A stretch of DNA of 64,000 bases from Streptococcus parasanguinis (GTDB lineage: Bacteria > Bacillota > Bacilli > Lactobacillales > Streptococcaceae), in assembly GCF_019929185.1 (NCBI RefSeq), contig NZ_JAHZPC010000010.1, positions 1-64,000 of the forward strand. Direction: 5' to 3'. The translations under genes and the position numbers were made by a program. This document shows positions 7,455 to 17,133 of this stretch, in pieces. The notes beneath the pieces are model-generated. The model did not search any database. It was not told the origin of the DNA and saw nothing but the letters and a program-made list of their open reading frames with translations. Position 1 is the stretch's first letter. Every line of letters begins with the position of its first letter.

Positions 7455-9083
7455 TTATTTAATCCGGAATTTTTGTCTGAGACGTGCAGCTTGACCTCCG
7501 ATAAAGCGGTCAAAATACCGTAGCCATAATCCTAAGGCTCCATAGATAACAACTCCTAATCCGCCAATGACGATGATATAAATCATGCTCGATACACGGC
7601 CATTTGGTGGGAAAATCCAGCCCAAAATCAAGCCTGCGATCAAGACTCCAAGTAGCATCACCACAGTCAGGATAGAACCAAGCAAGGTCCGCTTGAAGAC
7701 GATGGTTCGATTAAACTGAGTGATGGTTTGGATCTCTCGATACATGAGAACGATTGGCACCATTAAGGCAATGGTCGTTGACAAAAGTGGTCCATAAGAA
7801 CGAAAAACCAAAATAAATGGAATTTGTAGGACCAATTTCACCACTACACCATAAAGGAAGTAGCGAATGGCCTTACGATTTTGAAAGAGGGCTTGAATCA
7901 TTGGAGACAAGACTGTGTAAAGGCCGAGAATTACGGTCTGCAACATTGCTACGATGAAGAGTCCTAAGGCCAAGCCATCTGGTTGCCCATAGAAAACCGT
8001 ATAAAGTGGTTTTGCGACTGCTACTGCACCAAAGGTGGCTGGAAGTAAGAAAGCTAGCAACATGGTCAAGTTATCCTGTACGAGCTTCCCAGCCGCTTTT
8101 AGATCCCCCTTCACATAATTCTCTGTCAAAAGAGGAATCCCAACTCCCCCAATCGAAGTCGCTACCGCAATCAAGATCATGGTAATTTTGTTTGGATTAG
8201 CAGAGAAATAACTAAACATGACCAAGAGCTGCTTTTGACTATAATCTGTGAACCAAGACATGACATTGATAAAGGTCATCTGGTCAACAATTTGGAAGAG
8301 CTGAATCGCGGAACCTGTGATGATAAAAGGAATAGCCTCACGAATCGTATCGATCAAGAGAGCCCGAGTATCAATCCCTTCACTTCCCTCTTGCTTTCTA
8401 AAAATAGAAGAGAGCAAGCCTGTCTTTGCAAGGTAATAAAAGAGCACCAGAAGGCTCGCTCCCATCCCGATAAAGGCCGCAAAGGTCGACTGCGTCACAG
8501 CCTGCACGTAATCACCTGAGCCAATCTTCATAATGAAGAAGGTCGTGAGCAACATCCAGATGACCCGGATGACTTGTTCTGCAATCTGGCTTATAGCGTA
8601 AGGCTTCATGTTGTTAAAACCTTGGAAAAATCCCCGAATGACACTCATCGAAGGAAAGATCAAGACAGCCCAAGAAAGGCTCTGCATGATCGGAATCAAC
8701 TCATTTCCCCCACCTGAAAGGCTAGCAAAGACAGGAGACAACAGATACATGAGAATGGCAAATCCTAGGCCTAGAATTCCCATGAATTTTAAGAAGCCTC
8801 GAATCAAAGCAAAGCTATGATCAGCTTGGTCTCGAGTATTGTACTTGGCTACTTGCTTGGCAACAGCTACGGGTACTCCGGCTGTCGAAATCAAGAGAAA
8901 CCAAGCATAGATATTGTAGCCCATTGTAAAAAGACCATTGGCTTGTGGCCCATATTTCCCCATCCAAATATACCAAGGAATAATATAAGCGGCTCCTAGC
9001 AAACGGCTGATAAAGTTGCTGGCTGTCATCCAGGCAGTCCCGCGTAGCATCTGGGCTTGCTGGTCATTTTGTTCGTGACTCAT
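7455..9083 (-). CDS. murJ: MATE/MOP-superfamily lipid II flippase (YtgP/MurJ)
   Basis: Integral membrane protein with about 14 hydrophobic segments, belonging to the polysaccharide-transport/MviN superfamily. In streptococci the protein encoded divergently from murE is YtgP, which can replace MurJ as the flippase that moves lipid II across the membrane. I place the start at the ATG at 9083 (542 aa, MSHEQNDQQ), preceded by GAGGACACCA. A longer reading from 9188 would add a charged segment with no ribosome binding site and would overlap murE. The divergent murE partner supports a peptidoglycan role. Confidence 0.85.
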   Translation of the reverse strand: MSHEQNDQQAQMLRGTAWMTASNFISRLLGAAYIIPWYIWMGKYGPQANGLFTMGYNIYAWFLLISTAGVPVAVAKQVAKYNTRDQADHSFALIRGFLKFMGILGLGFAILMYLLSPVFASLSGGGNELIPIMQSLSWAVLIFPSMSVIRGFFQGFNNMKPYAISQIAEQVIRVIWMLLTTFFIMKIGSGDYVQAVTQSTFAAFIGMGASLLVLFYYLAKTGLLSSIFRKQEGSEGIDTRALLIDTIREAIPFIITGSAIQLFQIVDQMTFINVMSWFTDYSQKQLLVMFSYFSANPNKITMILIAVATSIGGVGIPLLTENYVKGDLKAAGKLVQDNLTMLLAFLLPATFGAVAVAKPLYTVFYGQPDGLALGLFIVAMLQTVILGLYTVLSPMIQALFQNRKAIRYFLYGVVVKLVLQIPFILVFRSYGPLLSTTIALMVPIVLMYREIQTITQFNRTIVFKRTLLGSILTVVMLLGVLIAGLILGWIFPPNGRVSSMIYIIVIGGLGVVIYGALGLWLRYFDRFIGGQAARLRQKFRIK

Positions 9084-9135
9084 TGGTGTCCTCTTTCGTT
9101 TCTTCTTCTCTTCATTATAAACTTTTCCATGACAC

Positions 9136-9170
9136 TTGTAAAATAGGGACTTTAGGTTTACAATAGTTTT
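9136..9170 (+). promoter_or_regulatory. murE promoter, predicting a leaderless mRNA
   Basis: A -35 box TTGTAA (9136-9141) and a -10 box TACAAT (9159-9164) have a 17-bp spacer. Only six bases separate the -10 from the murE ATG, so the expected +1 is the A of the start codon. No Shine-Dalgarno is seen. Confidence 0.65.
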
Positions 9171-10616
9171 ATGATTACAATTGAACAAACCCTCAACATT
9201 TTAAAACAAGACCAAAATTTCCGAGAAGTTCTAGTAAATGGTGAATACTACTACCATCTAGAAGGAACAAGTTTTGATGCCATTAGCTATGATAGCCGCA
9301 AGGTTTCTGCTAGCACCCTCTTTTTTGTCAAAGGGGCCAACTTCAAAAAAGAATACCTGGAACAGGCTATTTCTAATGGACTCGGCTTTTATGTCTCTGA
9401 AAAAGATTATGAAGTTGGTATTCCTGCCATTCTCGTCAATGATATCAAACAGGCCATGAGCTTAATTGCCATGGAGTTTTATGGACACCCTGAGAAACAA
9501 TTAAAACTATTGGCCTTCACAGGGACTAAGGGAAAGACAACCGCGGCCTATTTTGCTTACCATATTTTGGAACAAAGTCACCGACCAGCTATGCTGTCGA
9601 CCATGAATACAACACTGGATGGTAAAAACTTCTTTAAATCGACCCTGACAACGCCAGAGAGTTTGGATCTTTTTGCCATGATGGCTCAGGCAGTAGCGAA
9701 TGATCGGACCCACCTTATTATGGAAGTCTCCAGTCAAGCTTATCTGGTGAAGCGGGTTTACGGTCTGACTTTTGACGTCGGTGTTTTTCTCAACATCAGT
9801 CCAGACCATATTGGACCGATTGAACACCCAACTTTTGAGGATTATTTCTACCACAAACGTCTCCTCATGAAGAATAGCCAAGCCGTAGTCATCAATAGCG
9901 ATATGGATCATTTCCAAGTTTTAGCGGACCAAGTCGCGAACCAAGACCACGATTTTTATGGAAGCCGGTCTGAGAATCAAATTGAAAACTCCAAAGCTTT
10001 CAGCTTCGCAGCCACTGGTAAGCTAGCAGGCGACTACGATATCCAACTGATTGGACATTTCAACCAAGAAAATGCTGTTGCTGCAGGTCTTGCCTGTCTT
10101 CGTCTAGGTGCGAGCCTTGAAGACATCAAAGAGGGAATTGCCAAGACGCGCGTTCCTGGCCGAATGGAAGTCTTGACTCAGAAAAATGGCGCTAAGGTTT
10201 TCATCGACTATGCCCATAATGGAGATAGCTTGAAAAAACTGCTCTCAGTTGTCGAAACCCATCAAACGGGGACCATTTCACTGGTCCTTGGATCAACTGG
10301 GAATAAGGGAGAGAGTCGCCGCAAGGACTTTGGCTTACTCTTAGAAGACCATCCTGAGATCCAAGTCTTCCTCACAGCGGATGACCCCAACTATGAAGAT
10401 CCTTTGGCTATCGCTGAAGAGATTAGTAGCTTCATCACGCGCCCTGTAGAGAAAATCACAGATCGCGAAGAAGCCATTCAACGGGCTATGGCAACTACCA
10501 GCAAGGCTGAAGATGCTGTCATTATCGCAGGAAAAGGAGCTGACTGCTACCAAATCGTCAATGGCGTAAAAGAAGAGTATCCAGGTGATGCCGCCATTGC
10601 TGAACGTTACCTATAA
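9171..10616 (+). CDS. murE: UDP-N-acetylmuramoyl-L-alanyl-D-glutamate--L-lysine ligase
   Basis: Mur ligase that adds the third stem-peptide residue during peptidoglycan precursor synthesis, in the cytoplasm and with ATP. The ATP-binding motif GTKGKTT is at residues 118-124. The substrate motif near the C-terminus is DDPN ([10 protein letters not shown]), the signature of L-lysine enzymes; diaminopimelate enzymes have DNPR. The 481-residue length is normal. The gene is divergent from the flippase murJ with 87 bp between the starts. The start codon lies six bases from a -10 box, so it may be translated from a leaderless mRNA. Confidence 0.97.
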   Translation: MITIEQTLNILKQDQNFREVLVNGEYYYHLEGTSFDAISYDSRKVSASTLFFVKGANFKKEYLEQAISNGLGFYVSEKDYEVGIPAILVNDIKQAMSLIAMEFYGHPEKQLKLLAFTGTKGKTTAAYFAYHILEQSHRPAMLSTMNTTLDGKNFFKSTLTTPESLDLFAMMAQAVANDRTHLIMEVSSQAYLVKRVYGLTFDVGVFLNISPDHIGPIEHPTFEDYFYHKRLLMKNSQAVVINSDMDHFQVLADQVANQDHDFYGSRSENQIENSKAFSFAATGKLAGDYDIQLIGHFNQENAVAAGLACLRLGASLEDIKEGIAKTRVPGRMEVLTQKNGAKVFIDYAHNGDSLKKLLSVVETHQTGTISLVLGSTGNKGESRRKDFGLLLEDHPEIQVFLTADDPNYEDPLAIAEEISSFITRPVEKITDREEAIQRAMATTSKAEDAVIIAGKGADCYQIVNGVKEEYPGDAAIAERYL

Positions 10617-10627
10617 TCAAACGAAAG

Positions 10628-10655
10628 AAGGCTAGGAAATTTTCCTAGCCTTTTA
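10628..10655. terminator. bidirectional terminator between murE and the DUF1803 gene
   Basis: The perfect palindrome AAGGCTAGGAAA / TTTCCTAGCCTT has T-rich sequence on the plus side (TTTTATT) and A-rich sequence on the other, so it can serve both convergent genes. Confidence 0.85.
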
Positions 10656-11303
10656 TTGTTTGATAAACATCAGTCTTTCCTTGTCCAAGTCCACTACTAA
10701 TTCATATTTGCCTTCATTATTTTTTTGAATATAGCCTAAGACTTCTAAACTATCGACAAAGATGTCTCTGCGCTTTTGCTGGACTTCTTCTTTCTTGAGG
10801 AACTTGAGCAAAAAGCTAGTCATATACTTGAGAGCATACTCGGGATTAACATCGCCCAAAATAGCATAGAGCTTTTCTTGCTCCTCTGTCAATGGATATT
10901 GCTGAGCCACCTTGTAGAAGTAATTGGAAAGAGTCTGTGCATTTCGCGCAAAGTCCGTCTCCTCTATCAAAATCGCTTCATTGGCCGTATTGCGGAGTTC
11001 TGTTTGGAAGACTTTGGCTTTCAATTCCTGAAAAAGTTCACTATCCTCTCGGACAAAGACTTCTTGATCCAGGTCAACAAGATCAGCTGACTCTAAGAAA
11101 GGCAGGTTGAGGGTGTAGCGTTTATTTTCTCGAAGGATCAAGCCCGCTTTGATATACTCCTCCATCAGTTTATCCACTGGTTGATCTGGAAATTGGGCCT
11201 TGATTTGCCGCAAAATCACATCATCCTGCTGATCCAAATAGTTGATCAAGTCCTTGAAAAATGGCTGACGCGTCAAACGTGTGGGATTAATGATGGTAAT
11301 CAT
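10653..11303 (-). CDS. DUF1803 family protein
   Basis: A 216-residue soluble, charged protein resembling the streptococcal DUF1803 family, of unknown function. It has no signal peptide or membrane segment. The N-terminal half (ITIINPTRLTRQPFFKDLI...) looks like a small winged-helix-like fold, but I would not claim DNA binding. It overlaps the upstream papain-like gene by 17 bases, so the two are cotranscribed. The same pair precedes ppaC in pneumococcus-like genomes. Confidence 0.75.
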   Translation of the reverse strand: MITIINPTRLTRQPFFKDLINYLDQQDDVILRQIKAQFPDQPVDKLMEEYIKAGLILRENKRYTLNLPFLESADLVDLDQEVFVREDSELFQELKAKVFQTELRNTANEAILIEETDFARNAQTLSNYFYKVAQQYPLTEEQEKLYAILGDVNPEYALKYMTSFLLKFLKKEEVQQKRRDIFVDSLEVLGYIQKNNEGKYELVVDLDKERLMFIKQ

Positions 11304-11799
11304 CCATATACCTTTCTTTAAACTGTAGTTGCGAAGACTGGGCTAACTGACTCGGATTGGTCCCAGGCTGATCTAAAGGAACGGCTAGGCCGAGTTCTCT
11401 GTAGTAGGCTTTCCAAAAGGAACTATTCTCTTCTTCTCCCTCTCCAAACTTCATGGGAATGGTATCAAAAATAGGAAGAATTTCTGCTACAAACTGGGAA
11501 CAATAGAAACCATCTCCATCTGGATAAAAGGAAGCATTGTAGGGAGAACCTAAAAGGTTTTCCGACAACTTTTTGACCTCTTTGAGATCGATTTTCGGAT
11601 AGCGATAAAGGTCATAGACTTTTCCAACTTCAAAGAATTCCTCAGGGGTCTGGACCAGGACGCCACCTTCCACCGTAGCATGATAGACCTGTCCGTCCAA
11701 AAAGATAGCCACGTGACTGTAGTTACCTGTAGAAGCCTGGATAGCCTGCCCCATTTCTGTATCTTCTTTCACAAAAATCAAATCGCCATTTTCTAACAT
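11287..11799 (-). CDS. YiiX/YebB-like permuted papain-fold hydrolase
   Basis: A 170-residue protein of the NlpC/P60-like YiiX group. The N-terminal GDLIFV and the catalytic-type His in GNYSHVAIF (about 29) come before the Cys in GFYCSQFVAE (about 99), the circularly permuted order. Targets of this group include peptides and lipids; no specific substrate can be given. There is no signal peptide, so it is probably cytoplasmic. It overlaps the DUF1803 gene and lies 3' of ppaC on the same strand, separated by a terminator. Confidence 0.75.
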   Translation of the reverse strand: MLENGDLIFVKEDTEMGQAIQASTGNYSHVAIFLDGQVYHATVEGGVLVQTPEEFFEVGKVYDLYRYPKIDLKEVKKLSENLLGSPYNASFYPDGDGFYCSQFVAEILPIFDTIPMKFGEGEEENSSFWKAYYRELGLAVPLDQPGTNPSQLAQSSQLQFKERYMDDYHH

Positions 11800-11813
11800 A
11801 CTTCTCTCCTAGC

Positions 11814-11838
11814 AAAAAAGGAGCCGAAACTCCTTTTT
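11814..11838 (-). terminator. terminator after ppaC
   Basis: AAAAGGAG pairs with CTCCTTTT around a short loop. The flanks are T/A runs on both sides. Confidence 0.7.
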
Positions 11839-11862
11839 AACAATGGGCTTCCCCATCTATGA

Positions 11863-12798
11863 TTATGCATTAAAGCTTTCAGTCAATTGTGGTACCACTT
11901 GTTTCTTACGTGAAACAGCACCTGGAAGGAAAGCGTGGTTGTTTTCAAGTTTGAAGTTGAAAGCTGCTTCTACCTTGTCCATATTAGCACCAAGAGCCAA
12001 AATTTCTGAGTTTGAGTTGACGATGTCTGTAATCATCAAGACAAAGTCAGAGTAGCCGTTTGCAGCATTTGTGGCTTGGATGGCTGCTTCGATTTCAGCT
12101 TGGCGTTCCAAGACTTCAGCGATATCAACTGTATTGACCTGAGCCACACGGACATTATTTCCGTTGAGTTCAAAGGTCTTGGCATCGATGTCGATCAATT
12201 CTTCTGCTGATTTGCTTGCCAAGTTGGTACCAGCCTTGAGCATGGCAAGACCGTATTCTTCCAAGTTCACACCAGCCAATTCAGCCAATTCAGGCGCAAT
12301 CACTTTATCAGATGGGTGGGTTGTTGGTGATTTCAAAAGAAGGGTATCTGAAATCAAACCTGATAGCATCAAACCTGCGATTTCTTTTGGAACAGCTACA
12401 CCATGTTCTTTGAACATGCGGTACACGATAGATGATGCGGATCCAACTGGTTCCAAACGCATGTAAAGTGGGCTTGCCGTTTCAAAGTTAGCCACACGGT
12501 GGTGGTCCACCACACCGTAAACTTCTACTTCAGCGATATCTGAAACAGATTGTTGGAATTCATTGTGGTCTGTTAAGATGACTTGCTCTGCACCTTCTGC
12601 TTTAGCTGATGTGATCACGCGTGGTGCTTCCACACCAAAATAATCCAATACGAAAGCTGTTTCTTCATTTGGAGTTCCTAGAGCAACCGCTTCTGTATCC
12701 AAACCGTAAGCTTCTTTTGCAAGATAAGCAAAGGCTACAGATGAACCAATGGCATCTGAGTCAGGGTTTTGGTGACCAAAAACAAGAATTTTTGACAT
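11863..12798 (-). CDS. ppaC: manganese-dependent inorganic pyrophosphatase
   Basis: Family II (DHH) pyrophosphatase that hydrolyses pyrophosphate to drive biosynthetic reactions, in the cytoplasm. Metal ligands visible are His8, Asp12 and Asp14 in [12 protein letters not shown], the Asp in LTDHNEF and the DHH motif in [11 protein letters not shown]. The C-terminal DHHA2 domain carries the RKKQ motif ([10 protein letters not shown]). The 311-residue length matches streptococcal enzymes. The start at 12798 has GAAGAGG upstream. Confidence 0.97.
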   Translation of the reverse strand: MSKILVFGHQNPDSDAIGSSVAFAYLAKEAYGLDTEAVALGTPNEETAFVLDYFGVEAPRVITSAKAEGAEQVILTDHNEFQQSVSDIAEVEVYGVVDHHRVANFETASPLYMRLEPVGSASSIVYRMFKEHGVAVPKEIAGLMLSGLISDTLLLKSPTTHPSDKVIAPELAELAGVNLEEYGLAMLKAGTNLASKSAEELIDIDAKTFELNGNNVRVAQVNTVDIAEVLERQAEIEAAIQATNAANGYSDFVLMITDIVNSNSEILALGANMDKVEAAFNFKLENNHAFLPGAVSRKKQVVPQLTESFNA

Positions 12799-12885
12799 GT
12801 TTCTACCTCTTCATTTTCATTTCTATAGTCACTCTATTTTAGCACGTTTTTCCGTTTAAAGAAAGGGAATAGTTGTGTATTTTGT

Positions 12886-12917
12886 TAGAAAAAGACAGCT
12901 GGAAGCACCAACTGTCT
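12886..12917 (-). terminator. terminator of pflA
   Basis: GACAGTTGG and CCAGCTGTC form a 9-bp stem with a TTTTT tail on the minus strand. Confidence 0.85.
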
Positions 12918-12925
12918 TAACTTCA

Positions 12926-13720
12926 TTATCCTTTAACTCGTTTCAGGTAATCTTGGTAACTTTCAGTTTCCATTAAATCCTTCGCATTTTGGACCCGTTC
13001 TTTTGTCGGTGGTTTTACACCCTCCAATTTGTAGGGAATTCCCAACTCCCGCCATTTGAATTCCCCCATGGTATGATAAGGAAGAATTTCAAACTTATCA
13101 ACATTTTTAAGGGTTTTAACAAATTTTCCAAGTTCGATCAAGTCATCATCTCGGTCTGTCAAACCTGGCACCAAAACGTGACGAATCCAGACTGGTTTTC
13201 CAATATCAGATAGGTACTTGGCACAAGCTAGAATCGTTTTATTGGTATGGCTGGTCACAATTTTGTGACGTTCATCATTGATTTCCTTGATATCAAGAAG
13301 CACCAAGTCTGTCACTGCCATCAAGCGGTCAAATTTTTCCAAATAACGAGGCGTATTCCGGAAAGGAAGAGCACAGGTATCCAAAGTACAATGAATGCCC
13401 AACTCTTGAGCCTTGGTAAAAAGTGCAATCAAAAAGTCAATCTGCAAGAGGGCTTCTCCACCACTGACAGTGATTCCCCCTTTTTCGCCCCAAAATCCAC
13501 GATAACGGAGGGCTTCTTCTAAGACATCATCCACCGTCCGCTCACGGGACTTGTTGGTTTCCATTGCCCAAGTATCTGGATTGTGGCAGTATTGACACCG
13601 CATTTGACAGCCTTGAAGGAAGACAATAAAGCGGATCCCAGGCCCGTCTACTGCCCCAAAACTTTCTGTTGAGTGTACCATTCCTGTTACTTTTCCATAG
13701 TCAACTGTTTCATTTTCCAT
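12926..13720 (-). CDS. pflA: pyruvate formate-lyase-activating enzyme
   Basis: Radical SAM enzyme that creates the glycyl radical of pyruvate formate-lyase under anaerobic conditions. The [4Fe-4S] motif CQMRCQYC gives Cys38, Cys42 and Cys45 (CX3CX2C), followed by GGEALLQ. The 264-residue length is typical. The pfl gene itself is not in the window, which is usual for streptococci. The promoter region has a TATAAT at 13759-13764 and an AAAACGTTTT palindrome at 13741-13750 that partly resembles a CcpA site. Confidence 0.95.
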   Translation of the reverse strand: MENETVDYGKVTGMVHSTESFGAVDGPGIRFIVFLQGCQMRCQYCHNPDTWAMETNKSRERTVDDVLEEALRYRGFWGEKGGITVSGGEALLQIDFLIALFTKAQELGIHCTLDTCALPFRNTPRYLEKFDRLMAVTDLVLLDIKEINDERHKIVTSHTNKTILACAKYLSDIGKPVWIRHVLVPGLTDRDDDLIELGKFVKTLKNVDKFEILPYHTMGEFKWRELGIPYKLEGVKPPTKERVQNAKDLMETESYQDYLKRVKG

Positions 13721-13884
13721 TGAGGAACCTCTTCTCTTGAAAACGTTTTATGGTTTTATTATAACACGATTCCATCTATTTTAAAGAGTTTAAGCTTCTT
13801 TTTGAAAAGAAACTGTTCTTTTCAGTAGTTTTCATTGTCCTAGTACAGTTTCCAATATGGGACTATCTGTCCTGTATTTTAGGA

Positions 13885-13914
13885 GAAAAAAAGGAGCCAG
13901 CGACTCCTTTTTTA
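13885..13914 (-). terminator. terminator downstream of the surface nuclease gene
   Basis: A GGAG/CTCC stem is extended by A/T pairs with a T-run on each side; it lies about 20 bases after the nuclease stop codon. Confidence 0.65.
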
Positions 13915-13933
13915 GATCTTTCTTTTGAAAACG

Positions 13934-16243
13934 TTAGTAAGTCTTTTTCTTCTTATACCAGACAAGACTCATCGTAGCTATTGCCACTCCAAAAAGAGCT
14001 AGATAGCTTGTTTCTTGTCCAGTTGATGGAAGGATTTTCCGCTTGCCTGGTGTCTTCGTTTCTGTTGTTGCCTCTTCCTTGTCGTCTTGCTTCTCATCTT
14101 CGTTCTTGCCCTTCTCTTTGCTTTCAGATGTTGAACTCTTTTGTTCATTAGCTTGGGCCTGATGAGGGACTAGTTGAGATCCTGTATTCGATGAGGAAGG
14201 GCTGTTTTGATCCGTTGCTTGGACTGTATTTCCTTGTTGATCATCCGTCGGCGTTCCTGGAGTTTGTGCTCCACTAAAGTCGATTTGGACCAAGACAGGA
14301 TCATGGTCTGATGCACGACCGTGTTCCTTCATAAAGGAAGCATTGATATGGACGGGTTCAAACCTTGCTTTAGCTGCCATGTTGTTTGAGATAAAAATGT
14401 TATCCAAAACCTGATTGCTTCCACGGTAGAAATAAGAATAGCGATCGCCTGCATCATGTTGGGCCATTAAGTTTGTTAGTTCGTTGCCAGCAAGGATCTG
14501 CGCCGTGGTTGAGAAATCGTAGTCATTAAAATCACCCGTCAAAACAAAGGTGGTCTTCGGATTTTGCTTCAAGCCTTCTTGAACGAATTGATGGATGACA
14601 CTAGCTTGTGCTTCACGAGTTGGCAAGGTATGTTCCACTGCTGGTTGGCTTGCCCCATAAATAGCATCATCTCCGATTTTTGATTTCAAGTGATTGGCAA
14701 TCACCACAACTGGTTGACCTTTGAATTCAAATTCAACAGCTAAGGACTTGCGAGTATGATCAAACGATGGGTCATTAGGGGCAATCCGAGCTGGATTTTT
14801 AACCAGGTGTCCCTTGTCAAATTGCGCTGCCTCGTTGCTCGTTGCTGCCTCTTTTTTGGCTAAGCTCACGCGTTCTGGATTGTAGAGGATTCCCAAACGA
14901 ATATTAGAACCAGGCTTTCCTCCGTCAGCGCCATCTACTGGAGCAACCTCCGTATACTCATAGCTCTTGCCACCCAATTCCTTGATCCGATTGGCTAGTT
15001 TGCGTCCACTTTCAACACCACTGGTCGTTCCGTCATCCACACTACCATTATTGTCCTGAACTTCGATCAAAGTGATGATGTCCGGATTGTGAATTTCATG
15101 GATAAAGGAATTGGCAATCAGCGTCACCTTATCCTCTGGGGTTTCATTTTTGGCATTGTTTGCCGAGAAATTTTCAATATTATAGGAAGCAATGGTCAGC
15201 TTGTCCTCACTTGGTTGGGTTTGAGCTGCTTGACGCTGCAAGCCACCGTCTTGGACCATCAACTGTTGAGTAGGCTCTAACTTATAAAAGCTATTCCGAT
15301 ACGTTACCACTCCTGTTAGGTCTTCCGTAAAGTAATCCTTGGCTTTTGCGACAAACTGATTCCCAACATAAACCGGAATTGTCGCTGTATTTTGCGCATG
15401 TGGCCGTAGATTCAGACCTCCAATATTGTTTAAAGGAAGGCCTGTAAAATCTTCTCCCAATACATAGATATCTCCTTTGTACTGGGGACCAAGGACATGC
15501 GGTTTCTTCACCACAGTGAGCATTCCTTCCAAGCTTTCCCAATAATCGAGAGCATCGGTCTCTGGGGCATAAGCAGTCGGATTAGGCTTAACATCCGCTG
15601 GCATCCCCGCAGTGATATTCACAGCTTCTGGAAGAGGGGCTGTCCCATCTTTTGTGATCCAAGTATCGACCAGCATGGTCACCGTTAAACTATTCGTTGG
15701 TTCCTTAAAGGTTTTCCCAGCTCCCAAGGTGACTTCTTCCATATAGCCTTCCTTGACGGTACCAGTGATTTTCACCTTGTCACCGACCTTTACCTTGTAT
15801 TTGGAAACAACATAAATCCCATCTGAAGTCCGACTATTGCCATCCGATTCAATATCTTGGGCATAAAAACCATAGCGGTCTGTTTTGATCACCACCGCAT
15901 TTTTGATGGCTACCTTTTGCCCTTCCAGTGGAGAGCGTTGCGATTCCCCTTGAATCTCCCCGATCTTAACCGTTTTCTCCTCAGTATCGTCTGAGGAACT
16001 GCTAGATGGCTCTTCTTTATCACTCGAAGCTCTCGTCGTAGCTTCTGTAGTTGTTGTTGTAGCGGAAGTCGAACTATTTGTCGAGCTTTCCTCGCTGCTA
16101 GTGTTCGCCACAAGAGCTGGCTGTGAAGTCGAAGCTGTGGTCTCGTCTGCAACTACCGTAAGGGCACTGCTAAAAACCCCCAACTGACTAGCCAATAAGG
16201 TGGCTACTCCCAGTAAGCGAATCTTTTTACCGTTTTTTCTCAT
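13934..16243 (-). CDS. LPXTG wall-anchored nuclease (EEP family, SWAN-like)
   Basis: Secreted, sortase-anchored DNase like the S. sanguinis wall-anchored nuclease, which degrades extracellular DNA including neutrophil traps. The order is: signal peptide (MRKNGKKIRLLGVATLLAS..., about 1-36), Ser/Thr-rich linker, an OB-fold-like region (about 75-320), an endonuclease/exonuclease/phosphatase domain (ASYNIENFS, LIEVQD, NHLKSK, LTGDFNDYD, ASDHDPVLV; about 350-655), a Ser/Lys/Glu-rich spacer, then LPSTG, a hydrophobic segment and KKKK. I choose the start at 16243 because GGAG lies six bases upstream; two earlier in-frame starts (16255, 16306) lack this. The promoter carries a CcpA-like site. Confidence 0.9.
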   Translation of the reverse strand: MRKNGKKIRLLGVATLLASQLGVFSSALTVVADETTASTSQPALVANTSSEESSTNSSTSATTTTTEATTRASSDKEEPSSSSSDDTEEKTVKIGEIQGESQRSPLEGQKVAIKNAVVIKTDRYGFYAQDIESDGNSRTSDGIYVVSKYKVKVGDKVKITGTVKEGYMEEVTLGAGKTFKEPTNSLTVTMLVDTWITKDGTAPLPEAVNITAGMPADVKPNPTAYAPETDALDYWESLEGMLTVVKKPHVLGPQYKGDIYVLGEDFTGLPLNNIGGLNLRPHAQNTATIPVYVGNQFVAKAKDYFTEDLTGVVTYRNSFYKLEPTQQLMVQDGGLQRQAAQTQPSEDKLTIASYNIENFSANNAKNETPEDKVTLIANSFIHEIHNPDIITLIEVQDNNGSVDDGTTSGVESGRKLANRIKELGGKSYEYTEVAPVDGADGGKPGSNIRLGILYNPERVSLAKKEAATSNEAAQFDKGHLVKNPARIAPNDPSFDHTRKSLAVEFEFKGQPVVVIANHLKSKIGDDAIYGASQPAVEHTLPTREAQASVIHQFVQEGLKQNPKTTFVLTGDFNDYDFSTTAQILAGNELTNLMAQHDAGDRYSYFYRGSNQVLDNIFISNNMAAKARFEPVHINASFMKEHGRASDHDPVLVQIDFSGAQTPGTPTDDQQGNTVQATDQNSPSSSNTGSQLVPHQAQANEQKSSTSESKEKGKNEDEKQDDKEEATTETKTPGKRKILPSTGQETSYLALFGVAIATMSLVWYKKKKTY

Positions 16244-16277
16244 ACGTTTCTCCATCCCTAAAAAGTTTTCCTCTTTT

Positions 16278-16315
16278 ATTATAAGGGAAGAACTTTGTAT
16301 TTTCAAGCGCTTTCA
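16278..16315 (-). promoter_or_regulatory. surface nuclease promoter with CcpA (cre)-like site
   Basis: A -35 box TTGAAA (16301-16306) and a -10 box TATAAT (16278-16283) are separated by exactly 17 bp. The palindrome TTCAAGCGCTTTCA (16302-16315) differs from the cre consensus at one position and covers the -35. Repression by CcpA in good sugar is the simplest reading. Confidence 0.7.
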
Positions 16316-16331
16316 AAAATATTTTTCAAAA

Positions 16332-16365
16332 AGAAAAACACTTCGACCCAAAAAGATCGAAGTGT
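16332..16365 (-). terminator. terminator of the treC remnant
   Basis: CACTTCGA pairs with TCGAAGTG and is followed by TTTTTCTTTTT on the minus strand. It survived the deletion that truncated the gene. Confidence 0.85.
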
Positions 16366-16372
16366 GAAATAC

Positions 16373-17133
16373 TTAAACTAATATCGCCAGTGTCTGATAC
16401 GGTTTAAGAATTACTTTTTCAGAAAGCTTTACATTCTCATAGTTGGACAAGAGCACGCGCCCTGCTTGGTAGTCTTTTGGAATCGCTACTTCGACTTCAC
16501 TTCCATAGAAATGATTGAGTACCAAGAGTTTTTGACCGTCTAAGTGGCGTTCAAAGGCATAGACTTCTTGACTATCTTCAAGTGCTGGCTGATAGCTGCC
16601 TTCTGCAATGATAGGCATCTCTTTGCGCAAGCGAATCAATTCTTTATAGAAGGTAAAGATTGGTCCATCCATCTCCTTTTCAACGTTAATGTCTTTATAG
16701 GACTTCCCAACTTTCAACCATGGAGTGCCTGTTGAAAAACCTGCATTTTCAGAAGCATCCCATTGCATAGGCGTACGTGAATTATCACGGGATTTGGCTT
16801 GAATGATTTGGAAGGCCTGCTCAGGTGACTTACCTTGATCCAAAAGCATCTGGTAAGCATTGATGGACTCGACATCCACATAATCTGCCATCGAATCATA
16901 GTCTGGATCAATCATGCCGATTTCTTCGCCCATATAGATATAAGGGGTCCCACGTGACAAGTGAATGCTAGCTGCGAGCATGGTCGCTCCTTCATTACGG
17001 AAGTTCTTGATATCTACAAAGCGATTCAAAGCACGAGGTTGGTCATGGTTATTCCAGAAAAGGGCACTCCAACCACCACGTTCACTCATTTCCTTGCCCC
17101 AAGTATGATAGAGACGTTTGAGCTCTTGCAGGA
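16373..17133 (-). pseudogene. treC: treC remnant: C-terminal half of trehalose-6-phosphate hydrolase
   Basis: Only about 253 residues remain of a GH13 enzyme normally near 540. The retained part starts at ELKRLYHTWGKEMS and includes NNHDQPRALNRF (the conserved catalytic-site Asp), RGTPYIYMGEEIGM, SRDNSRTPMQWD and the C-terminal beta domain. The N-terminal half with the nucleophile Asp and the acid/base Glu is gone, so no activity is expected. The 5' end runs directly into the remains of treR on the opposite strand near 17119-17133. In streptococci treR is divergent from a trehalose PTS gene and treC, so the PTS gene has been lost as well. Confidence 0.88.

Noticed and set aside
13738-13752. 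cre site at the pflA promoter
   Set aside because: The AAAACGTTTT palindrome is there, but the flanking positions fit the consensus poorly; noted in the pflA entry only as a possibility.
13925-13938. cre-like TGAAAACGTTAGTA at the end of the surface nuclease gene
   Set aside because: It lies in the last codons and 3' end of the gene with no promoter nearby; likely chance.
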